From assembly GCF_900089755.1 (NCBI RefSeq), contig NZ_FLOC01000005.1, positions 121,011 through 185,010 of the forward strand: a stretch of 64,000 nucleotides of DNA. The letters are read 5' to 3'. Position 1 is the stretch's first letter. The number at the start of each line of letters is the position of its first letter. The notes beneath the pieces were generated by a model that had not been told where the DNA came from, ran no database searches, and worked only from the letters and a program-made list of their open reading frames with translations. Source of the stretch: Marinomonas aquimarina. GTDB lineage: Bacteria; Pseudomonadota; Gammaproteobacteria; Pseudomonadales; Marinomonadaceae. Shown in pieces: positions 20,003 to 29,285 of the stretch. The position numbers were made by a program, and so were the translations under genes.

Positions 20003-20612
20003 TTTATTTGCCGAACAAACGGAGAACTTAGAGTTGCTACCTTACGACGGCTCAGTACGGTATCACGGTGCCATCCTCACTCATGAGCAAGCCGACGACT
20101 ACTTTGAGCAACTGTGGCACTGTATTGCTTGGCAACACGATGAAGCTGTCATTTATGGCAAACGTATCGTTACCAAACGCAAGGTCGCTTGGTACGCAGA
20201 CCAGCCCTTTCAATACACCTACTCGAAAACCACCAAGACCGCTCGACTTTGGACACCACTTTTATTGGAATTGAAACAGCTGGTTGAGTCGCATACTCAG
20301 ACAAGTTTCAATTCGTGCTTACTCAACCTGTATCACGATGGCTCTGAAGGCATGGCGTGGCACAGTGATGCAGAAAAAGAACTGCAGGAAAACGGTAGCA
20401 TTGCTTCGCTAAGCTTGGGTGCTGAGCGCAAGTTTTCCTTCAAACACAAAAACAGCAAAGAAACACGTTCTGTCCTATTAGAACACGGCAGCTTATTGGT
20501 CATGCAAGATGCCACCCAAAGCCACTGGTTGCACTCCCTTCCTACCACTAAAAAAGTCCATACCTCGAGAATCAATCTGACTTTTCGCCAGATTCGCACC
20601 GTATCAGCCTAG
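19992..20612 (+). CDS. alkB: AlkB-type 2-oxoglutarate/Fe(II)-dependent DNA repair dioxygenase
   Basis: Oxidative demethylase that removes methyl groups from 1-methyladenine and 3-methylcytosine. The 206-residue product has the jelly-roll core with Fe ligands His and Asp in WHSDAEKEL, the distal His in WLHSLP and the 2-oxoglutarate-binding Arg in SRINLTFRQI. The sequence resembles the ALKBH2/3-like bacterial group more than classical E. coli AlkB. The ATG lies inside the end of the ada-like gene (11-nt overlap in another frame), so translation is probably coupled; a second ATG at 19995 is possible. Confidence 0.93.
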   Translation: MMNDLFAEQTENLELLPYDGSVRYHGAILTHEQADDYFEQLWHCIAWQHDEAVIYGKRIVTKRKVAWYADQPFQYTYSKTTKTARLWTPLLLELKQLVESHTQTSFNSCLLNLYHDGSEGMAWHSDAEKELQENGSIASLSLGAERKFSFKHKNSKETRSVLLEHGSLLVMQDATQSHWLHSLPTTKKVHTSRINLTFRQIRTVSA

Positions 20613-20711
20613 TAGTACATTTACTGCAAATTTGCGGCGGCTTTTGGCTACGTCTGCCCCATTTTTTGTGGTAGGGTACACACACCTTTTTATATGATTG
20701 AGTAAGGGAAA

Positions 20712-21722
20712 ATGGGTAAAGAAATTGTTTTAACGGGTATCACGACCTCAGGCACACCTCACCTAGGTAACTATGTCGGTGCCATCCGCCCAGCTATCGA
20801 AGCTAGCCACCGTGAAGACACTGAGTCTTTCTTCTTTTTGGCTGACTACCACGCATTGATCAAATGCCAAGATCCAGAGCGTGTTAAACAGTCTCGTCTT
20901 GAAATCGCCGCTACTTGGCTTGCTTGTGGCTTAGATACTGACAAAGCAACTTTCTACCGCCAATCGGATATCCCAGAGATCACTGAACTTAACTGGCTAC
21001 TGACCTGTGTCACTGGCAAAGGTTTAATGAACCGCGCACACGCTTACAAAGCCAGTGTCGATGAGAATGTGGCCAATGGCCAAGACCCTGACTATGGCGT
21101 CACCATGGGGCTATTCTGCTACCCAGTGTTGATGGCCGCAGACATCTTAGCCTTCAATGCCAACAAGGTACCGGTGGGCCGTGATCAAATCCAACACATT
21201 GAAATGGCCCGTGATATTGCGGCGCGCTTTAATCACCTGTTTGGCCACCACTTTGTGTTGCCAGAAGCCGTAGTCGCAGAAGACGACAGTGCGATTCTCA
21301 AAGGTCTTGATGGCCGCAAGATGAGTAAGAGTTACAACAACACGATCCCACTTTTTGACACTGAGAAAAAGTTGAAAAAAGGCATCAATAAGATCGTTAC
21401 GAACCTGCTAGAGCCAGGTGAGCCAAAAGATCCAAACGGCTCAACCGTATTTGATATCTACAAAGCCTTCGCCACAGCGGAGCAAACCGCAGAAATGCGT
21501 CAGAAATTTGCTGATGGTATTGCTTGGGGCGAAGCCAAGAAGGAACTTTTTGAACTGATCAATGGTCAACTAGCCGAGCCAAGAGAAAAATACCTTGAGC
21601 TTATGGCGAACCCTGCCGAAATCGAAGCAGTTTTACAGGCCGGTGCTGATAAAGCCCGTGCTCGAGCACGAGCCCTAATCGCTGACCTTCGTAACGCAGT
21701 AGGTTTGGTTAACTTCGTCTAA
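20712..21722 (+). CDS. trpS: Tryptophan-tRNA ligase
   Basis: Charges tRNA-Trp. Class I aminoacyl-tRNA synthetase, 336 residues. The HIGH equivalent is in [12 protein letters not shown] (about 12-23), the KMSKS loop in [11 protein letters not shown] (about 200), and the tRNA-binding helices form the C-terminus. TAAGGG stands before the ATG. The next gene begins 17 nt after its stop, so they are probably cotranscribed. Confidence 0.98.
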   Translation: MGKEIVLTGITTSGTPHLGNYVGAIRPAIEASHREDTESFFFLADYHALIKCQDPERVKQSRLEIAATWLACGLDTDKATFYRQSDIPEITELNWLLTCVTGKGLMNRAHAYKASVDENVANGQDPDYGVTMGLFCYPVLMAADILAFNANKVPVGRDQIQHIEMARDIAARFNHLFGHHFVLPEAVVAEDDSAILKGLDGRKMSKSYNNTIPLFDTEKKLKKGINKIVTNLLEPGEPKDPNGSTVFDIYKAFATAEQTAEMRQKFADGIAWGEAKKELFELINGQLAEPREKYLELMANPAEIEAVLQAGADKARARARALIADLRNAVGLVNFV

Positions 21723-21738
21723 CTTCTGGAGAAACGAC

Positions 21739-22611
21739 GTGAAATCAGCAGTTTATGCCTTTTTAATGGCATTTGTTTTAGTAATTGGTGGCGGTGGCTT
21801 TGCCGCGGATGCCCATGCCAAGAAACTTGGCGGCAGCAAAAGCTTCGGCAAAAGCTACTCTATTAGTAAAAGCCCAACCAGCTCTAGTGCAACCAGTGGT
21901 ACCTCTAAGACAAACACAGCAGCCGCTGCAGGTACCACTAAAAAGTCAGGTCTTTTTGGTGGTCTAGCAGGTGGTCTTCTTGGTGGTTTGTTAGCAGGCG
22001 GTCTATTTGCTGCGCTGATGGGCAGTGGTGCCTTTGACGGCTTAGCATTCGGCGACATTCTATTGTTCGCAGTGATCGGTTTCTTGATTTACAAACTCTT
22101 CTTTGCGAAAAAACGTCAAGCGGCGCAAGCTGCAGGCGCGCAGGGCATGTACCGTGAGATGCCGCACTCAACGCGCGACAACGTACAACCTTCGCCAATG
22201 GCGGGCATGTCAGGCTTTGGCGCACAGCCAGAAATCCAATTGCCACCAGGCTTTAACGAGCAAGCCTTTATTGCGGAAGCGAAAAATCACTATGTGACGC
22301 TACAAAAAGCATGGGACGAAAACGATTTCAATGAGATCAGTGACTACTTTAGTCAAGATCTTTGTGATATGTTGCGTCAAGAACGTGCGAAATACGGTGC
22401 AGATAAACCACGTACGGAAGTCGTTTCCCTAATGGTCGACTTGGTTCGCGGTGAGTTTATCGGCTCAACAGCGTCTATTTCATTGCGTTTTACTGGCTGG
22501 ATCAAAGAAGGCGATCAGACCAGCGAAACCAACGAAGTATGGCACTTAGAGAAAAACCTAGAAGATGCACGTGGCAATTGGACCATTGTTGGTATCCAAC
22601 AAGACAACTAA
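21739..22611 (+). CDS. Tim44-like domain protein, secreted or membrane-anchored
   Basis: A 290-residue protein starting with GTG (CTGGAG 8 nt upstream). It has a Sec signal peptide (AVYAFLMAFVLVIGGGGFAADAHA), a Ser/Thr/Gly-rich low-complexity region (about 30-70), a Gly-Leu-rich segment plus membrane helix (about 73-117), and a C-terminal Tim44-like domain (about 165-288, FIAEAKNHYVTLQKAWDENDF to the end). The fold is shared with mitochondrial Tim44 and MRPL45; in bacteria the role is not settled. Proteins of this type sit next to trpS in several proteobacteria. The function is unknown. Confidence 0.85.
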   Translation: MKSAVYAFLMAFVLVIGGGGFAADAHAKKLGGSKSFGKSYSISKSPTSSSATSGTSKTNTAAAAGTTKKSGLFGGLAGGLLGGLLAGGLFAALMGSGAFDGLAFGDILLFAVIGFLIYKLFFAKKRQAAQAAGAQGMYREMPHSTRDNVQPSPMAGMSGFGAQPEIQLPPGFNEQAFIAEAKNHYVTLQKAWDENDFNEISDYFSQDLCDMLRQERAKYGADKPRTEVVSLMVDLVRGEFIGSTASISLRFTGWIKEGDQTSETNEVWHLEKNLEDARGNWTIVGIQQDN

Positions 22612-22719
22612 TTGTTACTTAATTTCTCAAGCTAATGCGCTGCATTTCGTCTATTCTTGCCAGAATGATCGAGCAGCGCATTTGCGCGTATCACCGGATT
22701 GATAATAGGTTTAGAAACC

Positions 22720-23232
22720 ATGTCTGAATTAGCGACTATCAAAGAAGCAGGAAATTTGCCCGCTGAAAGTAAGAAAGGCGAGTTATTGCAATACCTTACT
22801 TTTAAGCTATTGGATGAAACTTACGGCATTAACGTAATGCAGATTAAAGAAGTACTGCGTTACAGTGAGATTGCTCCCGTTCCTGGCGCTCAGTCTTATG
22901 TGCTTGGTATCGTTAACCTACGTGGTAACGTGGTCACCGTGATTGATACGCGTGTGCGTTTTAGTTTGCCAGAATGCACCATCACCGATGACACTCGTAT
23001 TATCATCATTGAGCACGATGGCGAGCAAATCGGTATGCTTGTGGATGCGGTTCAAGAAGTATTCTACCTATACCAAGGTGAGATTGAGCAGAGCCCAAGC
23101 GTTGGTAATGACGAAGCCTTGATGTTTATCCAAGGGGTTTACCAGAAAGATGAAGAACTGGTGATTCTATTGGACCTAAATAAAATGATCGATGCCGACA
23201 ATGAACAACTAGCGATTGGCTCAATGATCTAA
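22720..23232 (+). CDS. cheW: Chemotaxis coupling protein CheW
   Basis: A 170-residue CheW-domain protein (about 25-160) that links chemoreceptors to the kinase CheA at the inner membrane. Family features: YLTFKLLDETYGINVMQIKEVL, VPGAQSYVLGIVNLRGNVVTVID with the conserved NLRG turn, and IGMLVDAVQEV. The frame extends upstream to a TTG at 22699, but the ATG at 22720 gives the expected N-terminus. It is an isolated gene rather than part of a che cluster, as is common for CheW paralogues. Confidence 0.95.
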   Translation: MSELATIKEAGNLPAESKKGELLQYLTFKLLDETYGINVMQIKEVLRYSEIAPVPGAQSYVLGIVNLRGNVVTVIDTRVRFSLPECTITDDTRIIIIEHDGEQIGMLVDAVQEVFYLYQGEIEQSPSVGNDEALMFIQGVYQKDEELVILLDLNKMIDADNEQLAIGSMI

Positions 23233-23261
23233 TCAGCGAGACACGCTGACATCGAAAAGTA

Positions 23262-23286
23262 AAAAAGCAGCCATAGGCTGCTTTTT
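23262..23286. terminator. Bidirectional terminator between cheW and yciA
   Basis: A perfect 11-bp stem (AAAAAGCAGCC / GGCTGCTTTTT) with loop ATA between the convergent cheW and thioesterase genes, with T runs on both strands. Confidence 0.87.
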
Positions 23287-23313
23287 TTGGTTACGCAACA
23301 GTGCACGCCTGTG

Positions 23314-23745
23314 CTACCACTCATGCATCGATTCATTCACGTAATCTGGCAAATCTTCTTCAGCAGGGATCGGCTTCGACTTACCGTTTTCATCAATGGC
23401 GACAAACTTAAACGTCCCCTCGGTGACCTTTTCGCGGATACCGATTCGGCCACGACGCACCCAAGCTTCCACATGAATGTTCATAGAAGTGGTACCCACC
23501 GATTTCACATCGGTATATACCCCTAGAATGTCACCCACTTTCACTGGACGTATAAAGCTCATACCATCTAGCGCCACGGTGACCACACGGGACTGAGCAC
23601 GCTGACCAGCACAAATACCCGCGGCGATGTCCATTTGAGACACCACCCATCCACCAAAAATATCGCCAGCAGGGTTGGTATCCCCTGGCATGGCCACAGT
23701 ACGGGTCGTTAAACGCCCCTTCGTTTGCATTGACTCTTCGGACAT
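23314..23745 (-). CDS. yciA: Acyl-CoA thioesterase, YciA type
   Basis: Cytoplasmic hot-dog-fold enzyme that hydrolyses acyl-CoA esters to free acid and CoA. The 143 residues contain the YciA signature NPAGDIFGGWVVSQMD with the catalytic Asp, followed by VVTVALDGMSFIRPVKVGD. The ATG is preceded by AAGGAG at 8 nt. It is a single gene; the physiological acyl chain is unknown. Confidence 0.92.
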   Translation of the reverse strand: MSEESMQTKGRLTTRTVAMPGDTNPAGDIFGGWVVSQMDIAAGICAGQRAQSRVVTVALDGMSFIRPVKVGDILGVYTDVKSVGTTSMNIHVEAWVRRGRIGIREKVTEGTFKFVAIDENGKSKPIPAEEDLPDYVNESMHEW

Positions 23746-23937
23746 GACTGCACTCCTTCGTTCCGATTATGGGCACTGTTATAACAAAGCTTCACAAGAT
23801 ATTCAGTAAAAAGAATGTAGCGACGCCATTTTACGGCCAAGATTTCACTAAGCCTGTGCAATCTGCGCTTTATCTGCTGCAAAAGCTGGATTAGCATGAG
23901 CGCTTCGATTTTGATTCGTTGCACAAAGGAACACGCC

Positions 23938-25089
23938 ATGCGCCAATTCGACAGCAAACTTCCCAGTACCGGCACCACCATTTTTACGCAAATGTCTGAA
24001 CTGGCCGCCAAACATCAAGCCATTAACCTGTCGCAAGGCTTTCCCGACTTCGACGGCCCAAGCGAGCTGTTAGATCGAGTCAATCATTACATCCAACAGG
24101 GCGCTAACCAATATGCGCCCATGACGGGCGTGCCCTCTTTACGCCAAGCCATCCAGAGCAAACTTAAGCGCTGTTACGATTTCCAAGCCAATGTGGATAG
24201 CGACATTACGGTGACATCTGGTGCGACGGAAGCCATCTTCGCCACCATCTCAGCCTTTGTGCGTCCTGGTGATGAAGTGATTGTGTTTGATCCGGCGTAT
24301 GACTCCTACGACCCAGCGATTCGCCTCAACGGCGGTACGCCTGTGCACATCGCGTTGCTACCACCGACCTTTGCTATTAACTGGCAAACCGTTGCCAATG
24401 CGATCACCGACAACACCAAAGCTATTATCGTCAACTCGCCCCATAACCCAACGGGTACAGTGTTTTCCGCCAATGATTTAGACGCATTGTATGAGATTGC
24501 TGAGCAGCACGATCTATTGGTGTTGTCCGATGAGGTGTACGAACACATTGTCTTTGAATGGGCTGACCATCAAAGTGTGTTGCGCCATAAGGAACTAGCG
24601 AAGCGCAGTGTCGTGGTCTCCTCCTTTGGTAAAACCTACCACACCACTGGCTGGAAAATTGGCTACTGTGTTGCCCCTGCACCACTCATGACAGAAATCC
24701 GCAAAGTGCACCAATACCTAACCTTTAGTACCAGCACACCGATGCAGTTGGCGTTAGCGGACTTTTTAAGCACTCACCCTGAGCACGATGAGGTATTGCC
24801 CAGCTTCTATCAGCAAAAACGTGATTTCTTCAACAAAGCCATGGGCGAGAGTTGCTTTACCTTCACCCCGTCGCCCGGCACCTATTTTCAATTAATGGAT
24901 TACAGTGCTATCAAAGATATCCCTGATACGGAATTTGCCTTATGGTTAATTGAAGCCGCTGGTGTCGCGGCGATTCCGATCTCGGTGTTTTATCAAACAC
25001 CGCCAGAAGACATGCGTTTAGTGCGCTTCTGTTTTGCCAAACAAGCCAGCACTTTAAGCGCTGCCGCACAGAATCTAATCACACTTTAG
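23938..25089 (+). CDS. PLP-dependent aminotransferase, methionine aminotransferase YbdL-like
   Basis: A 383-residue fold-type I aminotransferase. The N-terminus FDSKLPSTGTTIFTQMSELA and NLSQGFPDFDGP match YbdL/kynurenine-oxoglutarate aminotransferases; PLP contacts are seen in NSPHNPTG and SDEVYEH, and the Schiff-base lysine in SSFGKTYHTTGWK. YbdL prefers methionine, and methionine salvage is a reasonable guess here. The ATG at 23938 has AAGGAA 7 nt upstream; an in-frame ATG at 23896 would add 14 residues not seen in the family. Only 7 nt separate its stop from the convergent cbiG stop. Confidence 0.9.
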   Translation: MRQFDSKLPSTGTTIFTQMSELAAKHQAINLSQGFPDFDGPSELLDRVNHYIQQGANQYAPMTGVPSLRQAIQSKLKRCYDFQANVDSDITVTSGATEAIFATISAFVRPGDEVIVFDPAYDSYDPAIRLNGGTPVHIALLPPTFAINWQTVANAITDNTKAIIVNSPHNPTGTVFSANDLDALYEIAEQHDLLVLSDEVYEHIVFEWADHQSVLRHKELAKRSVVVSSFGKTYHTTGWKIGYCVAPAPLMTEIRKVHQYLTFSTSTPMQLALADFLSTHPEHDEVLPSFYQQKRDFFNKAMGESCFTFTPSPGTYFQLMDYSAIKDIPDTEFALWLIEAAGVAAIPISVFYQTPPEDMRLVRFCFAKQASTLSAAAQNLITL

Positions 25090-25096
25090 ACTGCGT

Positions 25097-25855
25097 TTAT
25101 ATCTGATACGCCCGCGCCACCGCACAGGTGGCTTTGGGGTTTTTGATCTTGTTTAGGCGCAATTCTGGGCTAGCGTTGGTCAACCTCTGCGCTCCGAGCA
25201 AGGCTGCAGACTCCGCCACGCCATACACCCCAACCGTGTTAAACACATAGTCAGAACGCGTACTTAACAACGGCTCGACGGCTTTTAGCGCCTCTGCAGA
25301 ATAGGTCATAAACGGCCACTGGTACTTTTTAGCCAGCTCAATCAAATGGGTTTCATCGGCTTTGATATCAATGCTGTACAGCCCAGAAATCTGCTCAGGC
25401 GCTAAGCCTACTCTCTCAAGTCCCTCTAGCATTAAGCTTTCCAAATACTCTAATGGACAATTGCGCTCACAGCCCATGCCCAACGTGTAGACTGGATTTA
25501 AGTAGGCATTGGCAGTGGTCATCACCAGCTCAGCGTTAAGCACTTTAGCCACGTCACTGCCCCACTGATTGGCGCCGCCTTCATGGCCTGATAACAGCGG
25601 AATGACAAAACGACCTAACTCATCTAACACCAGTACGGGTGGGTCTTGTAACTTGCTTTCTATCACAGGTGCTAAGGTACGCATGACAATGCCGGTGGCA
25701 CAGATAAATAGCAGCGCGTCCCCCTCTCGGAAAAAGTCCTGTACGGTTTCGGCAAACGGCTTGGGCTTAAAATGTAACTCACTATTCGGCACTAGGGTCT
25801 GTAAGCGTTTCCCAAGCACTTGACCCGCGTCGGTCAGAGCAATAATACGAATCAT
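25097..25855 (-). CDS. cbiG: Cobalt-precorrin-5A hydrolase, short form
   Basis: CbiG opens the delta-lactone of cobalt-precorrin-5A, releasing acetaldehyde, in the anaerobic cobalamin route. The 252 residues show a CbiG N-domain (about 30-110: FICATGIVMRTLAPVI, PLLSGHEGGANQWGSDVA) and a C-domain (about 125-250: GMGCERNC, VFNTVGVYGVAESAALL). Usual full-length CbiG has roughly 340 residues; the middle linker domain appears missing while both end domains are intact. It is the last gene of the corrin operon, its ATG overlapping the cobI stop by 4 nt. Confidence 0.9.
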   Translation of the reverse strand: MIRIIALTDAGQVLGKRLQTLVPNSELHFKPKPFAETVQDFFREGDALLFICATGIVMRTLAPVIESKLQDPPVLVLDELGRFVIPLLSGHEGGANQWGSDVAKVLNAELVMTTANAYLNPVYTLGMGCERNCPLEYLESLMLEGLERVGLAPEQISGLYSIDIKADETHLIELAKKYQWPFMTYSAEALKAVEPLLSTRSDYVFNTVGVYGVAESAALLGAQRLTNASPELRLNKIKNPKATCAVARAYQI

Positions 25856-26568
25856 CGTGTGCAGCGCTCTTTACGCGAAACAATAAATAAGGAAAAGTAA
25901 GGCCCCTGCTCACTCTTTAACTGGCGCACATCGTTCTCGACCAACTGATTGTCACGTCCGACGTATTCCACATACTTGGCGTCATCCACTCGCTCAGTAA
26001 GATACAACGCCTTTAGAATGCTTGGCCGTGCACGCCCTGCTTTCATAATCACGATCGAATCATGCTGTCGTAGCGCTTCTACTAATTGCTCTTCTGTGTG
26101 ACGACCACTGACCACACAAAAGGATTCCTTTAACATGGTTAACGGATGCCGTAGTTCCGCCGCCGCTGCATGAATACTGGAAATCCCCGGCACCACTTGA
26201 ATCGAGCACTCACCCGCTAAGCGCTCCATTAGATAAGTAAAGGAGCCAAAGAACAGAGGGTCTCCTTCACATAAGAACGCCACATTGAGGCCTTGAGACA
26301 ATGCCTCGCGAATGGCTTGCGCCCCTTCATCGTAAGCCTGATTAGCCGCCTCTCGACGCGTCGACATAGGCATTGGGATGACAATATCCTGGTGTTTTGC
26401 AATACGGCCCTCCAGAGCTAACACAGCGATTTGCTTGGCTTGTGATTGACCCGACTCGCCAACCAAGTAAGCCAATACATCCGCTTGTTGAATCAAACGT
26501 ACCGCTTTAAGCGTCAATAACTCAGGATCGCCTGGCCCCACACCTATGCCGAAAAACGTACCGCTCAT
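25852..26568 (-). CDS. cobI: Precorrin-2 / cobalt-precorrin-2 C20-methyltransferase
   Basis: SAM-dependent methylase that adds the C-20 methyl group to the corrin precursor. The 238-residue tetrapyrrole methylase has GIGVGPGDPELLTLKAVR at the N-terminus, LCEGDPLFFGSFTYL (SAM site) and VPGISSIHAAAAEL. The ATG at 26568 makes a 4-nt ATGA overlap with cobL; an upstream frame extension to 26589 would lie wholly inside cobL and is rejected. Sequence alone does not tell whether the substrate carries cobalt (CbiL) or not (CobI). Confidence 0.93.
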   Translation of the reverse strand: MSGTFFGIGVGPGDPELLTLKAVRLIQQADVLAYLVGESGQSQAKQIAVLALEGRIAKHQDIVIPMPMSTRREAANQAYDEGAQAIREALSQGLNVAFLCEGDPLFFGSFTYLMERLAGECSIQVVPGISSIHAAAAELRHPLTMLKESFCVVSGRHTEEQLVEALRQHDSIVIMKAGRARPSILKALYLTERVDDAKYVEYVGRDNQLVENDVRQLKSEQGPYFSLFIVSRKERCTR

Positions 26569-27842
26569 GCCTGCTCTCCTGGTAAACACTTTTCAAAGCG
26601 CCAAAGACTCACTGGCAAATGCGGTCGACGAATACGCTTACCCGCCAAACGCTCACTGCGATAAACTTGAATGGTCGAGCTTTCATCGTAAGCGTCTTGC
26701 GCCGCATCGCGCTTAGCAAGAAAGGCCATGGCCTCCATCATGGTCGCATCGGTCACTGCATTGACTAGAAGAACGCCACCAAGTGGCAAACGTTGCCAAA
26801 CCTCATCTAATAATTGCGCCATTTCCCCATCACTACCGCCGATAAAGACACGCTTAGGAGTGGGCAAATTGGCAAAGGCCTCTGGGGCACGACCATGCAC
26901 CACATGCAGATTCTTCACCACACCAAAGTGCTCACGATTGGCTTCAAGACAAGCTAGCCGCGCTTCATGATGCTCAATGCCATATACCTCTGTTTCTGGG
27001 TTCCAGTAGGCCAATTCCACACTGACGCCACCGCAGCCTGCACCAATGTCCCACACCACTTCTTTGGCTTCGACACCTAGATAGGACAATACCGCCAAAC
27101 GTACCTCGCGCTTGGTGATCATGCCTTGGCCGTCACCTTTGTCAGTGATGAAGAGGCTATCTTTAAAGCCCGGCGTGGACGGTAAGCGACCTGGCTGAGC
27201 ACTGGTGTTAATGATCACTACGTTAAGCGGATCAAAGCTATCTTCCACATGAGCCAAGCTATTCGCCGTATAGCGCGTGACACGCTCATGCTCATAGCCT
27301 AAACGTTCACACACAAACAACTCACTTAAGCCAAGGCCCATCTCAACACATTCCTTGGCAATGGCTTGCGGGTTGTTGCTTTTATCGGTTAACAACAGCA
27401 GGGTTTTCGAGGGGTGCAACTGGGTACGGATCGACGCTAAAGGACGACCATGAACACTGAACACTTGGGCGTTCTGTAGGGAAATTCCTAAACGGTGACA
27501 AGCAGCTTGAATACTGGACACATTTGGGTAAAAACGCACTTCTTGCTCGGCAAACGAGCGGTGCACCCAGGCGCCAATGCCATAGTAAAGCGGGTCCCCT
27601 GAGGCCAAAATCGCCACCCGTTCGACGCCTAACGAAGCCCATTCATCCATATGGTGTTTCAGGTCATTCAGCTTTGGCAGCACATGGGTTTGCGCCTTGG
27701 TACCATAAGCATGCACCATGGATAACTGGCGTTCACTGCCCACCAGCTTATCGTTTTCTGTGAGCTTCACGAGCACATCTTGCGCTTCTTTCGGCAGTTG
27801 TGCCTGCTCGTTGATCCCCAATCCAATAACGTGAATCTTCAC
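26565..27842 (-). CDS. cobL: Precorrin-6Y C5,15-methyltransferase (decarboxylating), CbiE-CbiT fusion
   Basis: A bifunctional methylase that methylates C-5 and C-15 and decarboxylates the C-12 acetate chain. The 425 residues comprise an N-terminal CbiE tetrapyrrole-methylase domain (about 1-210; IHVIGLGINE, LASGDPLYYGIGAWV) and a C-terminal CbiT Rossmann methyltransferase (about 225-420; VWDIGAGCGGVSVELAY, FIGGSDGEM). It is 20 nt after cobH and overlaps cobI by 4 nt. Confidence 0.95.
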   Translation of the reverse strand: MKIHVIGLGINEQAQLPKEAQDVLVKLTENDKLVGSERQLSMVHAYGTKAQTHVLPKLNDLKHHMDEWASLGVERVAILASGDPLYYGIGAWVHRSFAEQEVRFYPNVSSIQAACHRLGISLQNAQVFSVHGRPLASIRTQLHPSKTLLLLTDKSNNPQAIAKECVEMGLGLSELFVCERLGYEHERVTRYTANSLAHVEDSFDPLNVVIINTSAQPGRLPSTPGFKDSLFITDKGDGQGMITKREVRLAVLSYLGVEAKEVVWDIGAGCGGVSVELAYWNPETEVYGIEHHEARLACLEANREHFGVVKNLHVVHGRAPEAFANLPTPKRVFIGGSDGEMAQLLDEVWQRLPLGGVLLVNAVTDATMMEAMAFLAKRDAAQDAYDESSTIQVYRSERLAGKRIRRPHLPVSLWRFEKCLPGEQA

Positions 27843-27862
27843 CGTTTTCCCTTACCGCTTAA

Positions 27863-28504
27863 TTAATAGTATTCACCAATATTACAACGCAGCAACGCGT
27901 TACAGCTGGCCGAGGTCACCGCACTGCCCCCCATACGACCGAGCATGGTAATACACTCAATGCCCAATGCTTTGTGGTCATCCCAAAGAGCTTGCTTAGA
28001 CTCGGCCGCGCCGACAAAGCCCACCGGCATAGCGATCACCAGTGCTGGCTTAGGCGCGCCAGCACGAATCATTTCTAATAAACGAAACAAGGCGGTCGGC
28101 GCATTACCGATCAACACCACACTGCCTTCTAGTTGTTCTTGCCAGAGACTTAAGGCCGCCATAGAACGTGTCTCGCCGTTTGACTTAGCCAGGTCTGCGG
28201 TACGAGGATCGTTTAAGAAACACAGTGGCTCACGCTCAATCATACGTTTGGTAACGCCCTGCTTGACCATTTCCACGTCGCATAGGATAGGACTGTGTTG
28301 CGCTAACGCTGCGCGTCCTGCTTCACAGGCGTTGTCGCTAAAACGAACCTGTTGCGCCACGTCTGGTAAACCTAGACTGTGCACCACGCGCATCACCACT
28401 TGCTGGGCATCATGGGATAAATGATCGAGCTGAGTCAGCTCACGGATTTGACGAAAGCTCTCGTTTTCAATGCCTTGCGGCGTCGGATCGTACTGATATG
28501 TCAC
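27863..28504 (-). CDS. cobH: Precorrin-8X methylmutase
   Basis: Moves the methyl group from C-11 to C-12 to form hydrogenobyrinate or cobyrinate. The 213 residues contain the active-site His in RVVHSLG (about 43-49), CDVEMVKQGV, and the glycine-rich VIGNAPTALFRLLEMI and PALVIAMPVGFVGAAESK segments typical of CobH/CbiC. It overlaps the end of cobK by 4 nt. Confidence 0.95.
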   Translation of the reverse strand: MTYQYDPTPQGIENESFRQIRELTQLDHLSHDAQQVVMRVVHSLGLPDVAQQVRFSDNACEAGRAALAQHSPILCDVEMVKQGVTKRMIEREPLCFLNDPRTADLAKSNGETRSMAALSLWQEQLEGSVVLIGNAPTALFRLLEMIRAGAPKPALVIAMPVGFVGAAESKQALWDDHKALGIECITMLGRMGGSAVTSASCNALLRCNIGEYY

Positions 28505-29277
28505 TGTTGCTGAGGTTCCTGAGTGCTAGATGCTGAGGCGCTAAAAGCCTGCACCGCTTCGATAAGCTGAGAATATTCGGAAAAGGTGCGCACCGCCTTA
28601 TTCACTTGTGGGCGCTGATGCAATAAGACACGAATGCCCAACTCACGGGCCGCATCCAGTTTGGCGGAGGTAGAATCACCACCACTATTTTTGCTGACGA
28701 TGACATCGATTTGATAGCGCTTAAGTAAGTCACGCTCACTATCCAAGTCAAACGGCCCAATGGCCTTAAGCCAAGTGATGGTTTCGGGCACGTCAAATTT
28801 GGGTAAGACTGCGGTGCGCCAAACACCTTGTTCAAAACCTTCTGACTGAGTGATGGCTAATAGTTGCTCTCGCGTCATTTGCCCAGCACTCAATAAAGGG
28901 CGTTTAAAATCTTTCAGCTGCTCTAACAAGTCATCATCGTTTTGGTAGTTACGCCAATCATCAGCGGCTTGCGGCTGCCACGCTGGACGTAAAAAGCGCC
29001 ATACAGGAATACCGGTTTCTTGGCCCGCCGCTACCGCTGTATTGCTCATGGTCGCGGCATAGGGGTGAGTGGCATCGATCACTAAATCAATCTGACGCTG
29101 TTTGAGAAATGTGGCCAAGCCACCAAATTGGCTAAAGCCACCGACTAGGACTTCACAGGGTAAGGTCGGTACGCGCACCAACCCTGCAATGGAGTACAGT
29201 ACTTCAACACCAAGCTGACTTAAGCGCTCGGCTAAATGCCGACCGTCAGCGGTACCGCCCAATACGAGAATTTTCAT
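28501..29277 (-). CDS. cobK: Precorrin-6A / cobalt-precorrin-6A reductase
   Basis: NAD(P)H-dependent reductase of the corrin macrocycle. The 258 residues open with a dinucleotide-binding segment (ILVLGGTADGRHLAERL), then DATHPYAATMSN and, later, VSKNSGGDSTSAKLDAARELG, all CobK/CbiJ signatures. It ends in a Ser/Gln-rich tail. The gene sits between cbiD (8-nt gap) and cobH (4-nt overlap). Confidence 0.94.
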   Translation of the reverse strand: MKILVLGGTADGRHLAERLSQLGVEVLYSIAGLVRVPTLPCEVLVGGFSQFGGLATFLKQRQIDLVIDATHPYAATMSNTAVAAGQETGIPVWRFLRPAWQPQAADDWRNYQNDDDLLEQLKDFKRPLLSAGQMTREQLLAITQSEGFEQGVWRTAVLPKFDVPETITWLKAIGPFDLDSERDLLKRYQIDVIVSKNSGGDSTSAKLDAARELGIRVLLHQRPQVNKAVRTFSEYSQLIEAVQAFSASASSTQEPQQQ

Positions 29278-29285
29278 AGCTATCC

